From Herpetosiphonaceae bacterium (GTDB lineage: Bacteria; Chloroflexota; Chloroflexia; Chloroflexales; Kallotenuaceae): DNA of 38,469 nt. The position numbers and the translations under genes were made by a program. Shown here in pieces: positions 17,126 through 25,327 of the stretch. The DNA lies in NCBI GenBank assembly GCA_036374795.1, contig DASUTC010000284.1, positions 1-38,469 on the forward strand, given 5' to 3'. A model generated the notes under the pieces. It was not told the origin of the DNA. It did not search any database and saw only the letters and a program-made list of their open reading frames with translations. Position 1 is the stretch's first letter, and each line of letters opens with the position of its first letter.

Positions 17126-19537
17126 ATGGTTGAATTGCGCGACAAGCGCTTCCTGATCGATGGCGAGCCGCAGATCCTCATGTGTGGCGAGCTGCACTAC
17201 TTCCGACTTCGCCGCGAGGATTGGCAGCATCGCATCGACCTGCTCAAGGCCGCAGGCTGTAACGCGGTCGCCTCGTACGTGCCCTGGCTCTGTCACGAGC
17301 CGGTGCCGGGACTGATCGATCTTGACGGCACGACGCGACCCGAGCTCGATCTCGGCGGCTTTATCGATCTATGCCGTGAGCATGGCCTGTACGTTTTCGT
17401 GCGGCCCGGCCCTTTCATCATGGCCGAGATGAAAAACGAGGGCATCCCCTTCTGGGTGTACGAAGCCGTGCCGGAGGCCATCCCCGTGAGCTGGGACGGG
17501 GCGCAGGTGCCGACCCGCACCCTGGATTATCTCCATCCCGGCTTTCTCGCGGCGGTCCAAAGCTGGTATGCCGCCGTGATGCGCGTCATCGCGCCGCGTC
17601 TCCAGCCCAACGGCGGCAACATTATCGCGGTGCAGCTCGACAACGAGATCGGCATGCTTGCGTGGGTCACGAACACGCCCGATCTGACGGATCGCGTGCT
17701 GGATGATCTTGCGCGCTGGCTCGCCGACCGCTACGATGCCCCGACCTTGCGTGATCGCTACCCCTTTGATCTCCACCGGGCCGCGCTGCGGAATCCGGCG
17801 ATCCGCTCGCCCCAGGAGTCGTTTGCCGCCGCGCTGCTGTACGATCTGGGTGCGTATATGCGGCACCGCTTTGCGCGCTACGTGGCGACGCTGCGGAGCT
17901 ACGCCGAGCAGTGCGGCGTGACGGGCGTCCCGTGGGTGATCAACATCCACGGCACGGATCGCGGGCGGGGCCTGACCTACCCGATCGGGATCAGCCAGCT
18001 GTACCAGGCGTACACGCAGGCACCTGACTATCTCGGCGGATCGGATCATTACCTTGGCGATCTGAACGCGGCGAATTTCCAGGATCTGTATCTGATCAAC
18101 GCGCTGATGGACGCCGTCAATCTGCCGGACCAGCCGTTGTCGTCGGTTGAGTTCGAGGCCGGCAGCGGCGACTACGGCGAAACGTACGGCGGGCGCACCG
18201 ATCCATCAGCGATCGATCACAAAGTCCGCATGTGTATCGCGCAGGGCAACCGGCTGATTAATTATTATTTGTTTGCCGGTGGCGTGAACTATCGCCTGCC
18301 GCAGCCGGTCCACGACGGAAACGATCGCATTGCGTTTACCGGTGAGCGCCACGGCTTTGCGGCCCCGATCAACCCCGAAGGCGAGCTAAACTATACGTAT
18401 GCGCCGCTGGCGGACGTGACGCACACGATGATGGCGATCGCACCGAAGCTGGCGACCATGCGCGAAGAGCACGACGCAGTGGCGTGGGCCTTCATCCCTG
18501 ACTATTACATGACCGAGTCGAAGCACCCGTCCAGCCAGATCATGCAGGCGATCGTCGCAAATCTGGAGGCGAATCGTGGTCAGGGCGCGTGGGAGATCGT
18601 AGCGCGCGCGATGCTGCTGGGCGGGTATCGGTTTGGCGCGGTGGACGTTCAGCAGCGGGCGCTCGATCCGCGCACAACGCCGACGCTGGTCCTGCCGTCC
18701 GCGCGGTATATGGCTGCATCGGTCCAGGCAGCCATCGTGAGCTATCTCCATGCTGGGGGCGGCGTGCTACTGTACGGTGAGGTACCGCTGTTCGACATGG
18801 AGGCGCGGCCCTGCACGATCCTCGCCGACGCGCTTGGCCTCCGGTCTATCGGCTCGCGCAGCGCCTCGGCGCACTACTTTTTGTCGCTCGTGGCGCAGAG
18901 CTGGGCAGCGCCACGACCGGAGATTCGCACGCATTTCATGCAGAGCTTTGCGCCGGAACGGGGCGACGTCATTTTGCGCGCGTACGATCCTGACGAGGCG
19001 TGCGGCTTTGATATTCCCGTTGGCGCAGGCCGAGCGATCGCGATCACGACGGCGTACCGTTGCGACATCGGGCTGTTCCGAACGGCGCTGGAGCGGCTCG
19101 GCGCGACCGCCGCGCTCCGCCACGATTCGCCGCACGCCGGCATCTTTATGACCTCGACGGCGTCTGAGGACGGCGAGCGGTTTCTGCACCTTGTGAACCT
19201 CGACGGCTTCCCCAAAACGATCCGCATCTCGGAGCGGGAGCAGCCGCTCTTTGGTGGTCGTCCGCTGTCCCTTGCACGGAAAGCAGGCGTGACGCTGCCG
19301 ATCGGCGTGCGGTTTGGCGATGTGCGGATCGTGTACGCGACCGCCGAGATTGCTCAGGTGGAGCACCAGGCGATCACGTTTCGGCTGACACAGCCCGACG
19401 CTGTGATCGCGGTCGAGACGGAGCGCCAGATCGTCGCGGCTGATGCGTTCAGCATGGAGCAGCGCGGGACCACCACGCTGCTCACGCCACGTCGTTCCGC
19501 TGCGTTGCATGATCGGCTGACGGTGCGCTGGCGCTAG
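17126..19537 (+). CDS. Beta-galactosidase, glycoside hydrolase family 35
   Basis: This encodes 803 residues. The GH35 (beta/alpha)8 barrel fills the first 400 residues: FLIDGEPQILMCGELHYFRL at 9-28, then DLLKAAGCNAVASYVPWLCH, RPGPFIMAEMKNEGIPFW near 93-110, and VQLDNEIG with the acid/base Glu174. The nucleophile is probably Glu342 or Glu344 in SSVEFEAGSGDYGE. The C-terminal half holds beta-rich accessory domains. There is no signal peptide, so it should act in the cytoplasm on imported galactosides. The start at 17126 follows AGGAGA; the frame upstream to 16907 runs through the operator and is not coding. The divergent ABC transporter probably supplies the substrate. Confidence 0.88.
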   Translation: MVELRDKRFLIDGEPQILMCGELHYFRLRREDWQHRIDLLKAAGCNAVASYVPWLCHEPVPGLIDLDGTTRPELDLGGFIDLCREHGLYVFVRPGPFIMAEMKNEGIPFWVYEAVPEAIPVSWDGAQVPTRTLDYLHPGFLAAVQSWYAAVMRVIAPRLQPNGGNIIAVQLDNEIGMLAWVTNTPDLTDRVLDDLARWLADRYDAPTLRDRYPFDLHRAALRNPAIRSPQESFAAALLYDLGAYMRHRFARYVATLRSYAEQCGVTGVPWVINIHGTDRGRGLTYPIGISQLYQAYTQAPDYLGGSDHYLGDLNAANFQDLYLINALMDAVNLPDQPLSSVEFEAGSGDYGETYGGRTDPSAIDHKVRMCIAQGNRLINYYLFAGGVNYRLPQPVHDGNDRIAFTGERHGFAAPINPEGELNYTYAPLADVTHTMMAIAPKLATMREEHDAVAWAFIPDYYMTESKHPSSQIMQAIVANLEANRGQGAWEIVARAMLLGGYRFGAVDVQQRALDPRTTPTLVLPSARYMAASVQAAIVSYLHAGGGVLLYGEVPLFDMEARPCTILADALGLRSIGSRSASAHYFLSLVAQSWAAPRPEIRTHFMQSFAPERGDVILRAYDPDEACGFDIPVGAGRAIAITTAYRCDIGLFRTALERLGATAALRHDSPHAGIFMTSTASEDGERFLHLVNLDGFPKTIRISEREQPLFGGRPLSLARKAGVTLPIGVRFGDVRIVYATAEIAQVEHQAITFRLTQPDAVIAVETERQIVAADAFSMEQRGTTTLLTPRRSAALHDRLTVRWR

Positions 19538-19601
19538 CTGACTGATCATGGACGGCAGCCGTCACCAATGCCGCTGAGATGGCACGGCTTCCAGTCGTCG
19601 T

Positions 19602-19626
19602 GGTTTCTGCCTACCGGCAGGAAACC
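19602..19626. terminator. Hairpin between convergent beta-galactosidase and SDR genes
   Basis: A 10-bp stem with one bulged G and a TACC loop begins GGTTTCTGCC and ends GGCAGGAAACC. It lies 65 bp after the beta-galactosidase stop. A smaller CCTGC-CTAT-GCAGG hairpin at 19665-19678 sits directly after the SDR stop. Together they could terminate transcription from both sides, although U-tracts are absent. Confidence 0.5.
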
Positions 19627-19679
19627 AGCACTGCATCCGTATGTCCTGCCGGTTTCGTCGATGACCTGCCTATGCAGGA

Positions 19680-20468
19680 TCACCGCAGCAGCGATGCGCC
19701 GCCATCAACGAAGATTTCAACGCCCGACACGTGGCGACTGAGATCGGATGCGAGGAACAGGCAGACATCGGCCACCTCACGCGGCTCGCCAGCACCCTCA
19801 TCAATGGCCGGGCTGCCCTTCGGTAGCTCAACGTCAAGGCCGATCGTGTCGGTGTGGCGCTGCTCCGTGCGATCTTGGATCTGTGTCGGCACATAGCCGG
19901 GACAGACCGCGTTGCAGCGAATGTTATGGCGTCCCAACTCCAACGCCATCATCTTCATAAAAGCGACTTGTCCCGCCTTGGAGGAGCTGTACGCCGCCGC
20001 GCCCGCACCGGAGAAGCTGCGCGTACCGTTGACGCTGCTCGTGATGATAATGCTGCCGCCGCCATTGCTCTTGAGATGCGGAACGGCGAAATGGACGACC
20101 AGATAGGTGCCCTTCAGGTTGATGTCGAGGGTCCGATCCCACTCGTCCGGCTGTAGCTCCTCGATTGGCGCCCACACGCCGTTGATACCCGCGTTGGCAA
20201 AGACAATATCGAGCTTGCCGAAGCGTTGGATCGCGGCCTCGATAGCGCCTTGAACGGCGTTCGGCTGACTCACATCACACGCCACAAAGAGGGCCTGGCC
20301 TCCGCTTGCCTCCAACTGGGCGCGCACCCGCGCGCCCTCTTCCTCGGAGCGATCGGCGATCACCACGGATGCTCCTTCCTCCACAAATCGTTGTGCCGTT
20401 GCAGCCCCAATGCCACTGGCTGCGCCAGTGATCAATGCGACCTTGTTTGCCAGCATTGCCATGCTCAT
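19680..20468 (-). CDS. Short-chain dehydrogenase/reductase (SDR)
   Basis: This encodes 262 residues, the classical SDR size. The NAD(P)-binding motif TGAASGIG is near residue 14, followed by ADRSEEEG (an acidic residue at the end of beta-2 favours NAD). FANAGINGVW is near 90, IIITSSVNG has the catalytic Ser near 143, and YSSSKAG has the Tyr/Lys pair near 160. The C-terminal FVDGGASLL is also typical. The enzyme should oxidise or reduce a hydroxyl or keto group; being next to a galactosidase, a sugar dehydrogenase role is possible but unproven. The start at 20468 has AAAGG 6 nt upstream; the ATG at 20474 lacks a spaced site. Confidence 0.9.
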   Translation of the reverse strand: MSMAMLANKVALITGAASGIGAATAQRFVEEGASVVIADRSEEEGARVRAQLEASGGQALFVACDVSQPNAVQGAIEAAIQRFGKLDIVFANAGINGVWAPIEELQPDEWDRTLDINLKGTYLVVHFAVPHLKSNGGGSIIITSSVNGTRSFSGAGAAAYSSSKAGQVAFMKMMALELGRHNIRCNAVCPGYVPTQIQDRTEQRHTDTIGLDVELPKGSPAIDEGAGEPREVADVCLFLASDLSRHVSGVEIFVDGGASLLR

Positions 20469-20722
20469 CCGCATCCTTTCGCTTGCATCCGCTGTGGCGG
20501 TCTATCCCTAGCTGTCGCTCCCGTTGCCGAGGCGCATCCAGCGCTGCTGCAAAACATGTACCATTGAGTGGGATACGTCGCCGCGCCGCCGGAGCCGATC
20601 GGCATGGAGATTCGCGGATAGCGCTCATACCGCCAGCCGGTCGCGCGAGACATCCGCCAAGGGAGCCCTCGCGTTTCGGCGATCGGACACGGGCATGCGT
20701 CCGCCTGTCGGATGATGGAAGC

Positions 20723-20754
20723 ATTATGTCAAATGTACTTGTTAAGTACACACA
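20723..20754. repeat. Partition-site-like repeat, copy 1
   Basis: This carries the 17-bp palindrome TGTACTTGTTAAGTACA at 20734-20750 (7-bp arms, 3-bp spacer), preceded by ATTATGTCAAA. It is identical to copy 2 over 32 bp and to copy 3 over 28 bp. Its place beside parAB makes it a candidate ParB-binding site. Confidence 0.75.
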
Positions 20755-20782
20755 GCAGCGCGATCAGCATCCTAAAAGTACG

Positions 20783-20814
20783 ATTATGTCAAATGTACTT
20801 GTTAAGTACACACA
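20783..20814. repeat. Partition-site-like repeat, copy 2
   Basis: The palindrome TGTACTTGTTAAGTACA is at 20794-20810, exactly 60 bp from copy 1 (close to six helical turns), so both copies would face the same side of the DNA. Confidence 0.75.
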
Positions 20815-21358
20815 ACGCCTACCGCATCCGATGGCGCGCTCCCGCTAACCGAGGGAGTCAGGCAGCAAGGTATGCTTTCGTTTGCTGCCTCGTACGGCAA
20901 CCTACCACCGCACCACGCATGATGCACGTTCCCGCACGATCTCCGCTTCCACAACGTCCGCTGTCCCGATCGCTTGCCCACGGCTCGCCATCTGCTGGAC
21001 CAGTGGAAAAAGCGGCCATCCTACAAGATGCGCGCTGCTTGTTCCAGACGGTACCACATGTGCGCCCAGCCCAGCACATGTTGCGGTTGCAGCGAGAGCA
21101 GAGTGGCATGGAAATCGTCTGTCGGCGGGAACGCAGCGAACATGGAGCGAGGATCAGCGCACGATGTTCTGGATCGCGTAGCGACGGGAGCGGGGAGCGC
21201 TGGGCACGCGCATCGTCCATCTCGTGGGGCCTGACGCGGAGATGCGTGGAGGACCTTCCGCACGAGCCAGCGTCCGTCTTTGCGCTGTTAGGTCGCGCGC
21301 CTGACGCGCACGCAAACGCCCTGCTCAGCACGCGCGACCCATAGCTCCAAGAGGTTGT

Positions 21359-21386
21359 ATTATGTCAAATGTACTTGTTAAGTACA
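21359..21386. repeat. Partition-site-like repeat, copy 3
   Basis: The palindrome TGTACTTGTTAAGTACA is at 21370-21386, with the same ATTATGTCAAA left flank. It ends 11 bp after the parB stop codon and is about 576 bp from copy 2. Confidence 0.75.
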
Positions 21387-21397
21387 GCGATGGCGAT

Positions 21398-22399
21398 CTA
21401 GGCGCGCAGCTCCTCAACCAGCTGCTCAAGCTCAGGAAAATGCTCGCGGGCAACATAATCGAGCAGCACCGTGCGATCGGCGGGCTGTAGCTGATCGATC
21501 GTCCCGCGCAGCTGAACAGTCATGGAGCGCAGCGTATGAATGGCCTGTGCCAGTGCCCGCTCACTCTGTCGCGCCTGGCGTCGCTCCCCGGCATCAGGCT
21601 CTCGATGTTCCGTGTGACGTATCCGGGTATCTGAGGATGGGGCGCCGTGTGGTGCCGAATACGGGGAAGATGAGCGTTGCGAGGCAGCAGCCTTTGCCGA
21701 CAGGACCGCATCGACCATAGCTCGCACGGCCCTGGTGTCCAGTCTTCCCGACACGACACCATCGATCAGCGGACGGCGCTGCTCCTCCGTCGGCAGTTGC
21801 GCGATGATTAACGCCGCCGACTGTGTCTCGGCATAGGTGCTCACCATCTGCTGAACATCGGCGGGTGCTCGCAGGAGGTCGAGCTTATTTTGAATATACC
21901 CTTTGCTCTTGCCGATGCGCTCCGCGAGCGTGCGAATGGAATACCCGTTTTCATCGAGCATCAGGCGAAAGGCCCGCGCCTCCTCCAACGCCGCAAGATC
22001 CTGACGCTGCAAGTTTTCGATGAGGCCGATCTCGCGGAGATCGGCGTCCGAATGTGGGGCCACGTCGCAGGGGATCATGCGCAGGTCGGCGAGCTTCGCC
22101 GCCCGGAGTCGTCGCTCGCCGTAGACGAGCTGGTAGCGATCGGCCTTCGTCGGGTGGGGACGTACACGAATGCGGCTGGTAAATCCGTGAGTCCGGATGG
22201 AGGTGGCTAACTCCTCAAGATCGGCAAAATCCTGCCGGGCCTGGTACGGGCTTGGCTCAATCGCATCGACTGGAATATCCATGGGCGTGGCAGGCTGATC
22301 GGTAAATGCGCCGGCAAAGACCGCCGCGAAATCCTCTCGCGGCTGTGTTCGCGTTTGGCGACGATCGATCGTAAACTTGCGTCCGTTATTCCCACTCAC
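21398..22399 (-). CDS. parB: ParB-type partition protein
   Basis: This encodes 333 residues starting at a GTG (22399) with GAGGAGA 7 nt upstream; the frame overlaps the end of parA by 14 bp, indicating coupled translation. The N-domain has IEPSPYQARQDF near 48 and the CTP-binding signatures GERRLRAAKLA (94-104) and ENLQR (129-133). The helix-turn-helix IRTLAERIGKSKGYIQNKLD lies near 155-174. A variable region and a short C-terminal dimer domain follow. ParB loads at a centromere site, slides as a CTP clamp and stimulates the ParA ATPase to segregate the replicon. The nearby 17-bp palindromes are the likeliest binding sites. The open frame extends upstream to 22495 but only inside parA. Confidence 0.93.
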   Translation of the reverse strand: MSGNNGRKFTIDRRQTRTQPREDFAAVFAGAFTDQPATPMDIPVDAIEPSPYQARQDFADLEELATSIRTHGFTSRIRVRPHPTKADRYQLVYGERRLRAAKLADLRMIPCDVAPHSDADLREIGLIENLQRQDLAALEEARAFRLMLDENGYSIRTLAERIGKSKGYIQNKLDLLRAPADVQQMVSTYAETQSAALIIAQLPTEEQRRPLIDGVVSGRLDTRAVRAMVDAVLSAKAAASQRSSSPYSAPHGAPSSDTRIRHTEHREPDAGERRQARQSERALAQAIHTLRSMTVQLRGTIDQLQPADRTVLLDYVAREHFPELEQLVEELRA

Positions 22400-23393
22400 G
22401 GCTGATCTCCTCTGCAAGCGTGCGATAGGATGTCGCGCCGATGCCCTTGGGATCGTAGTGCAGCACGGACTGGTGGCGCGCCTGGCTTTCAGCAATCTTG
22501 GACGAGCGCCGGATGACCGTGTCGAACACGGCCAGGTCGGCGCCGAACTGCTCGCGAATCTCCGACAGCAGATCGCGATGGAGGGTCATGCGGACATCGA
22601 CCTGGGTCACGAGCACGCCACACAGGGTGAGGTCAGGATTGAGGCCGCTCTCGCGCACCTCGTCGATCTGGCTGAGCATCAGGCCCAGCGACTCGACGGC
22701 GAGCTGCTCCGGCTCGACCGGAATAAGGACCTCGTGTGCCGCGACGAGCGCGTTGTGAACAAGGTTGCTCGACGCCGGCTGCGTATCGATCAGGACGACA
22801 TCATACTGAGCGGCTACGGGCGTGAGGATCTGCTGGAGCACATACTCGCGTCGGCTTTGGAGGTGCAGCGCCCGCTCCGTCAGACTCAGACGGATGCTGG
22901 CAGGCACAATATCGACGCCTGAGGGACTTTCCTGGATGACCGCATGCAGCTCTGACCGCCGCTGCATGGTCCAGGTCTGCATCGCGCCGAATAACGTCTG
23001 TTCGGGTGCCAGATCGACGGGGTTCAAGCCGGCTGCGCTGGTCAGGCTGCACTGGTGGTCGGTGTCAACCAGCAGCACGCGGTAGCCACGTTCGGAGAGG
23101 GCCACGCCCAGGTTGAGCGTCGTGGTCGTTTTGCCCGTGCCACCCTTGAGGAGCGCGACGGCGATGATCTTGCCCAGTGGTGGATCAGTCCGTGGTTGTG
23201 CGTGCGTATCGCGTCCCTGCACGACGCGCCCCTCCCGCAAGAAGATTTCGACATGTTCCGGTCGAACCAGGCGCGCATGTCCGGTCCCCTGAGTGGGCAG
23301 CCGCCCATCCCAGGCGGCACGGCGTAATCGATCGTAGGTTACGGAGTAGTGCTCTGCCGCCGCTTTGAGTGTAAGCAGATCCTCGGTTGCCAT
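22386..23393 (-). CDS. parA: ParA-type partition ATPase with N-terminal HTH
   Basis: This encodes 335 residues. Residues 1-55 form a MerR/excisionase-like winged helix (LTLKAAAEHYSVTYDRLRRA, then ARLVRPEHVEIFLREG). The deviant Walker A, LLKGGTGKTTTTLN, is at 81-94, the switch-I-like VLLVDTDHQCSLT near 115, and Walker A'/B VVLIDTQPASSN near 190. An N-terminal DNA-binding domain is the mark of type Ia plasmid ParA proteins, which repress their own promoter. The start at 23393 has AGGAGG upstream. It is driven by the promoter and palindromes directly before it and is coupled to parB. Chromosomal Soj-type ParA lacks such a domain, so this belongs to plasmid-type systems. Confidence 0.93.
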   Translation of the reverse strand: MATEDLLTLKAAAEHYSVTYDRLRRAAWDGRLPTQGTGHARLVRPEHVEIFLREGRVVQGRDTHAQPRTDPPLGKIIAVALLKGGTGKTTTTLNLGVALSERGYRVLLVDTDHQCSLTSAAGLNPVDLAPEQTLFGAMQTWTMQRRSELHAVIQESPSGVDIVPASIRLSLTERALHLQSRREYVLQQILTPVAAQYDVVLIDTQPASSNLVHNALVAAHEVLIPVEPEQLAVESLGLMLSQIDEVRESGLNPDLTLCGVLVTQVDVRMTLHRDLLSEIREQFGADLAVFDTVIRRSSKIAESQARHQSVLHYDPKGIGATSYRTLAEEISREWE

Positions 23394-23422
23394 GTGTCCT
23401 CCTCATGGGTCATCCTGGCCCT

Positions 23423-23484
23423 AGTGTAGCACATTCTTCACAGAATGTGAAACGTCACATTTGTGATATTTCACATTCTGTGAA
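23423..23484 (-). promoter_or_regulatory. parA promoter with triple-palindrome operator (copy A)
   Basis: On the minus strand TTCACA (23446-23451) is followed after 17 bp by TACACT (23423-23428), 30 bp before the parA ATG. Three palindromes overlap or adjoin it: TTCACAGAATGTGAA (23437-23451), TCACATTTGTGA (23455-23466) and TTCACATTCTGTGAA (23470-23484). Their centres are 16.5 bp apart. The first covers the -35 box, so binding would repress parA. Confidence 0.75.
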
Positions 23485-23752
23485 ATGTATGCTCGTGCGA
23501 TGCCACCGATCGCACCCTGGTCGGCCCATGCAGACCCGTCTCGACACGGCGCAGGCATACTGGGAACGCATCGGCGATGATCGTAGGCACCATGCTCGAC
23601 ATAACGTACAGGAGCAGCGCAGGGGAAGATGAGGACGTGCGCGCTGCTGGAACACCGGGTATCATCGGCGCTCAGTGGTATCCAGGGAGCGCGTGCCGCT
23701 GCGCCGCCAGGTGGTCCGCCGTAGGTGTATGCTTGTCGCCTGGCACGCGCCG
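23485..23752. other. Spacer between XRE gene and parA operator
   Basis: About 270 bp without a recognisable gene on either strand. Short frames here show no family resemblance. Confidence 0.4.
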
Positions 23753-24130
23753 TCACGAGCGCGGCAAGACGTCCAATGTCTCCAGCAATTCCTCGACGGT
23801 CGCGACCAGCTCTGGGCGCTCCTGTAGCACAGCGACGAGCCGCTCCAGGGCGGGGTCGGCGCGAATGGGACGCGGGGTGGGGCTGCCGACAGCGGATCGC
23901 TGGCCGTGGCCGAGCGGGAGCGGCTGACCAAGAAACGATAGCATCTGGAGGAGCGCGGGAGCGGAAATGGTCCGGGTGCCCCGCTCATACCGAGCAATCG
24001 TGACACGATCAACGCCAAAGGCGCGGGCAAGCTCCTCCTGGGTAACACCACGGGCCATACGCGCGTCACGCAGCGCCGCGCCAATCGTCTTGTTGAGCAT
24101 CTGCTGGCTCTCGGTATCACGACTGGTCAT
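23753..24130 (-). CDS. XRE-family transcriptional regulator
   Basis: This encodes 125 residues. A Cro/C1-type helix-turn-helix lies at 13-62 (IGAALRDARMARGVTQEELA, then RVTIARYERGTRTISAPAL). The tail is short and acidic (LERLVAVLQERPELVATVEE). The start ATG overlaps the antirepressor stop by four bases (ATGA), so the two are co-translated. Such small regulators control plasmid or phage maintenance genes. The duplicated triple palindrome on either side of this operon is a natural candidate for its operator. Confidence 0.88.
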   Translation of the reverse strand: MTSRDTESQQMLNKTIGAALRDARMARGVTQEELARAFGVDRVTIARYERGTRTISAPALLQMLSFLGQPLPLGHGQRSAVGSPTPRPIRADPALERLVAVLQERPELVATVEELLETLDVLPRS

Positions 24131-24972
24131 AACAACGTTTCCTGCAAGGGTGGAAGCGCATCGTGATCGTCCGGCAGCAGCTCCGTCGCTTTCGCTCGAA
24201 GCCAGTCGAGGGCCTCGGCGTAACGGCTCGCCGGCAGCAGGGCGTACTTCGGCGTGCCGAGATCGATGCAGAACTGACCAAACAGACGAGCAAAGACCGC
24301 CTGCCCGGTCCGCTGCTCGTACCGCCGCGCCAGGCGCTGAATCGAGCGCTTGATCACTTCCTGCTGCGCTGCGGTAATCGTGATCGTGGTCGTAAACTGG
24401 TCTTGGAGATCGCCGAGCAAGTCCTCGATCGTATCCATCCGCTGCTCGTGGAGCGTTAAACGGTCATCTGTCCGGCTTTGCGCATCCAGGAGCGCCTCGC
24501 GGAGGAGCCGTAGCTCGAGCAGTGCGGTCGTAATCTGTTGTTGGACCGCGGCCACGGCAGGATCGGACGGCACCGGCTGCCTGCTCTGCACATCACCCCC
24601 GTAGAGCAGCGCCAGCACCTCGACCAATTCAAGCTGGTAGCGTACGAGCTTGGGCCGCACCTTGGGTTTGACCTGCGACGGCACGATCGTGGCAAGCCAG
24701 AAGGGGATGAAGCGGTGCAAGAGCGCCACGACGGGTCGCAACTGCTGCCCTCTGGGAACGCGCACGACCCGCAGGCCGTTCGCAAGTACGTCGTGCTCAC
24801 GCAGGCGGTCGCTCTGGCTTTGGATATCCAGACCAAGCGCCTGACAGATCGTACGAACCGGAATCGCGACACCCTCACCTTCCAGGATCACCGCCGGGAG
24901 GGTGTCGCCGTCAAATTCGACCGTATTGAAGCGAACCATGGACATGGCCGGTTGCTCTTGTTCATCGGGCAT
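24127..24972 (-). CDS. Antirepressor-like protein (P22_AR_N and ORF6C domains)
   Basis: This encodes 281 residues. Residues 13-125 resemble the P22 antirepressor N-domain (VRFNTVEFDGDTLPAVILEG, VAIPVRTICQALGLDIQSQS, RLREHDVLANGLRVVRVP). A coiled-coil-like stretch (about 135-190) leads to an ORF6C-like C-terminus near 195-275 (QEVIKRSIQRLARRYEQRTG, FGQFCIDLGTPKYALLPASR). In phages these proteins counter a repressor or regulate plasmid-prophage genes. Here it is translationally coupled to an XRE protein. The start at 24972 has GAGG 9-12 nt upstream; the in-frame TTG at 24987 is less likely. Five 19-bp near-palindromes lie in its upstream region. Confidence 0.8.
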   Translation of the reverse strand: MPDEQEQPAMSMVRFNTVEFDGDTLPAVILEGEGVAIPVRTICQALGLDIQSQSDRLREHDVLANGLRVVRVPRGQQLRPVVALLHRFIPFWLATIVPSQVKPKVRPKLVRYQLELVEVLALLYGGDVQSRQPVPSDPAVAAVQQQITTALLELRLLREALLDAQSRTDDRLTLHEQRMDTIEDLLGDLQDQFTTTITITAAQQEVIKRSIQRLARRYEQRTGQAVFARLFGQFCIDLGTPKYALLPASRYAEALDWLRAKATELLPDDHDALPPLQETLL

Positions 24973-25003
24973 GCTGATACCTCGCAAGCTCTATCGCCCT
25001 GGC

Positions 25004-25203
25004 TGTAACCACTGTGGCAACAGTAGCACGGGCATGCTGGAACGTCAGACATTTTGTAACCTCTATGGCTACGCTCGACCGCGCACAGGCAGAGATCAGT
25101 GTAACCTTTCCGGCTACAAACCGGTCGTACCAGCAGAGATGTAACCCCATTGGCTACACTGCATATGATGTCTACCTGGGCGGGCGTAACCAGATTGGCT
25201 ACA
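25004..25203. repeat. Five spaced 19-bp near-palindromes upstream of the antirepressor gene
   Basis: The consensus is TGTAACC-N5-GGCTACA. Copies are at 25004-25022 (TGTAACC/GGCAACA), 25055-25073 (GGCTACG), 25100-25118, 25140-25158 and 25185-25203 (CGTAACC). Start-to-start spacing is 51, 45, 40 and 45 bp. The first copy ends 32 bp before the antirepressor ATG. The outer arms form an imperfect inverted repeat, so each could bind a dimer. They may be iterons or operators. Confidence 0.8.
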
Positions 25204-25327
25204 CACCGGGCGCAGCGACCAACGCACTCCCGGCACGTCGACCTCTGCGGGTGGTTCGAGCGGCACGATCCATCGCTTCTTCCAGCGCAACACCCGCCGC
25301 ATCCTTCGGGTGGCTCATCCCGCCCTC

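Larger units (their letters stand above)
20475..21397. other. Gene-free stretch before and behind parB, candidate centromere
   Basis: About 920 bp between the SDR start and the parB stop. It holds the three long repeats described separately. Frames in between (for example minus-strand 20858-21331, and a short frame with ATLLSLQPQHVLGWAHMWYRL near 21040-21120) look partly protein-like but match no family I know. They may be eroded coding sequence. Confidence 0.5.

Noticed and set aside
20858-21331. 157-codon minus-strand frame as a gene
   Set aside because: Composition is Cys/Arg/Ser-rich as in out-of-frame reading of GC-rich DNA, with no family resemblance and no convincing ribosome site.
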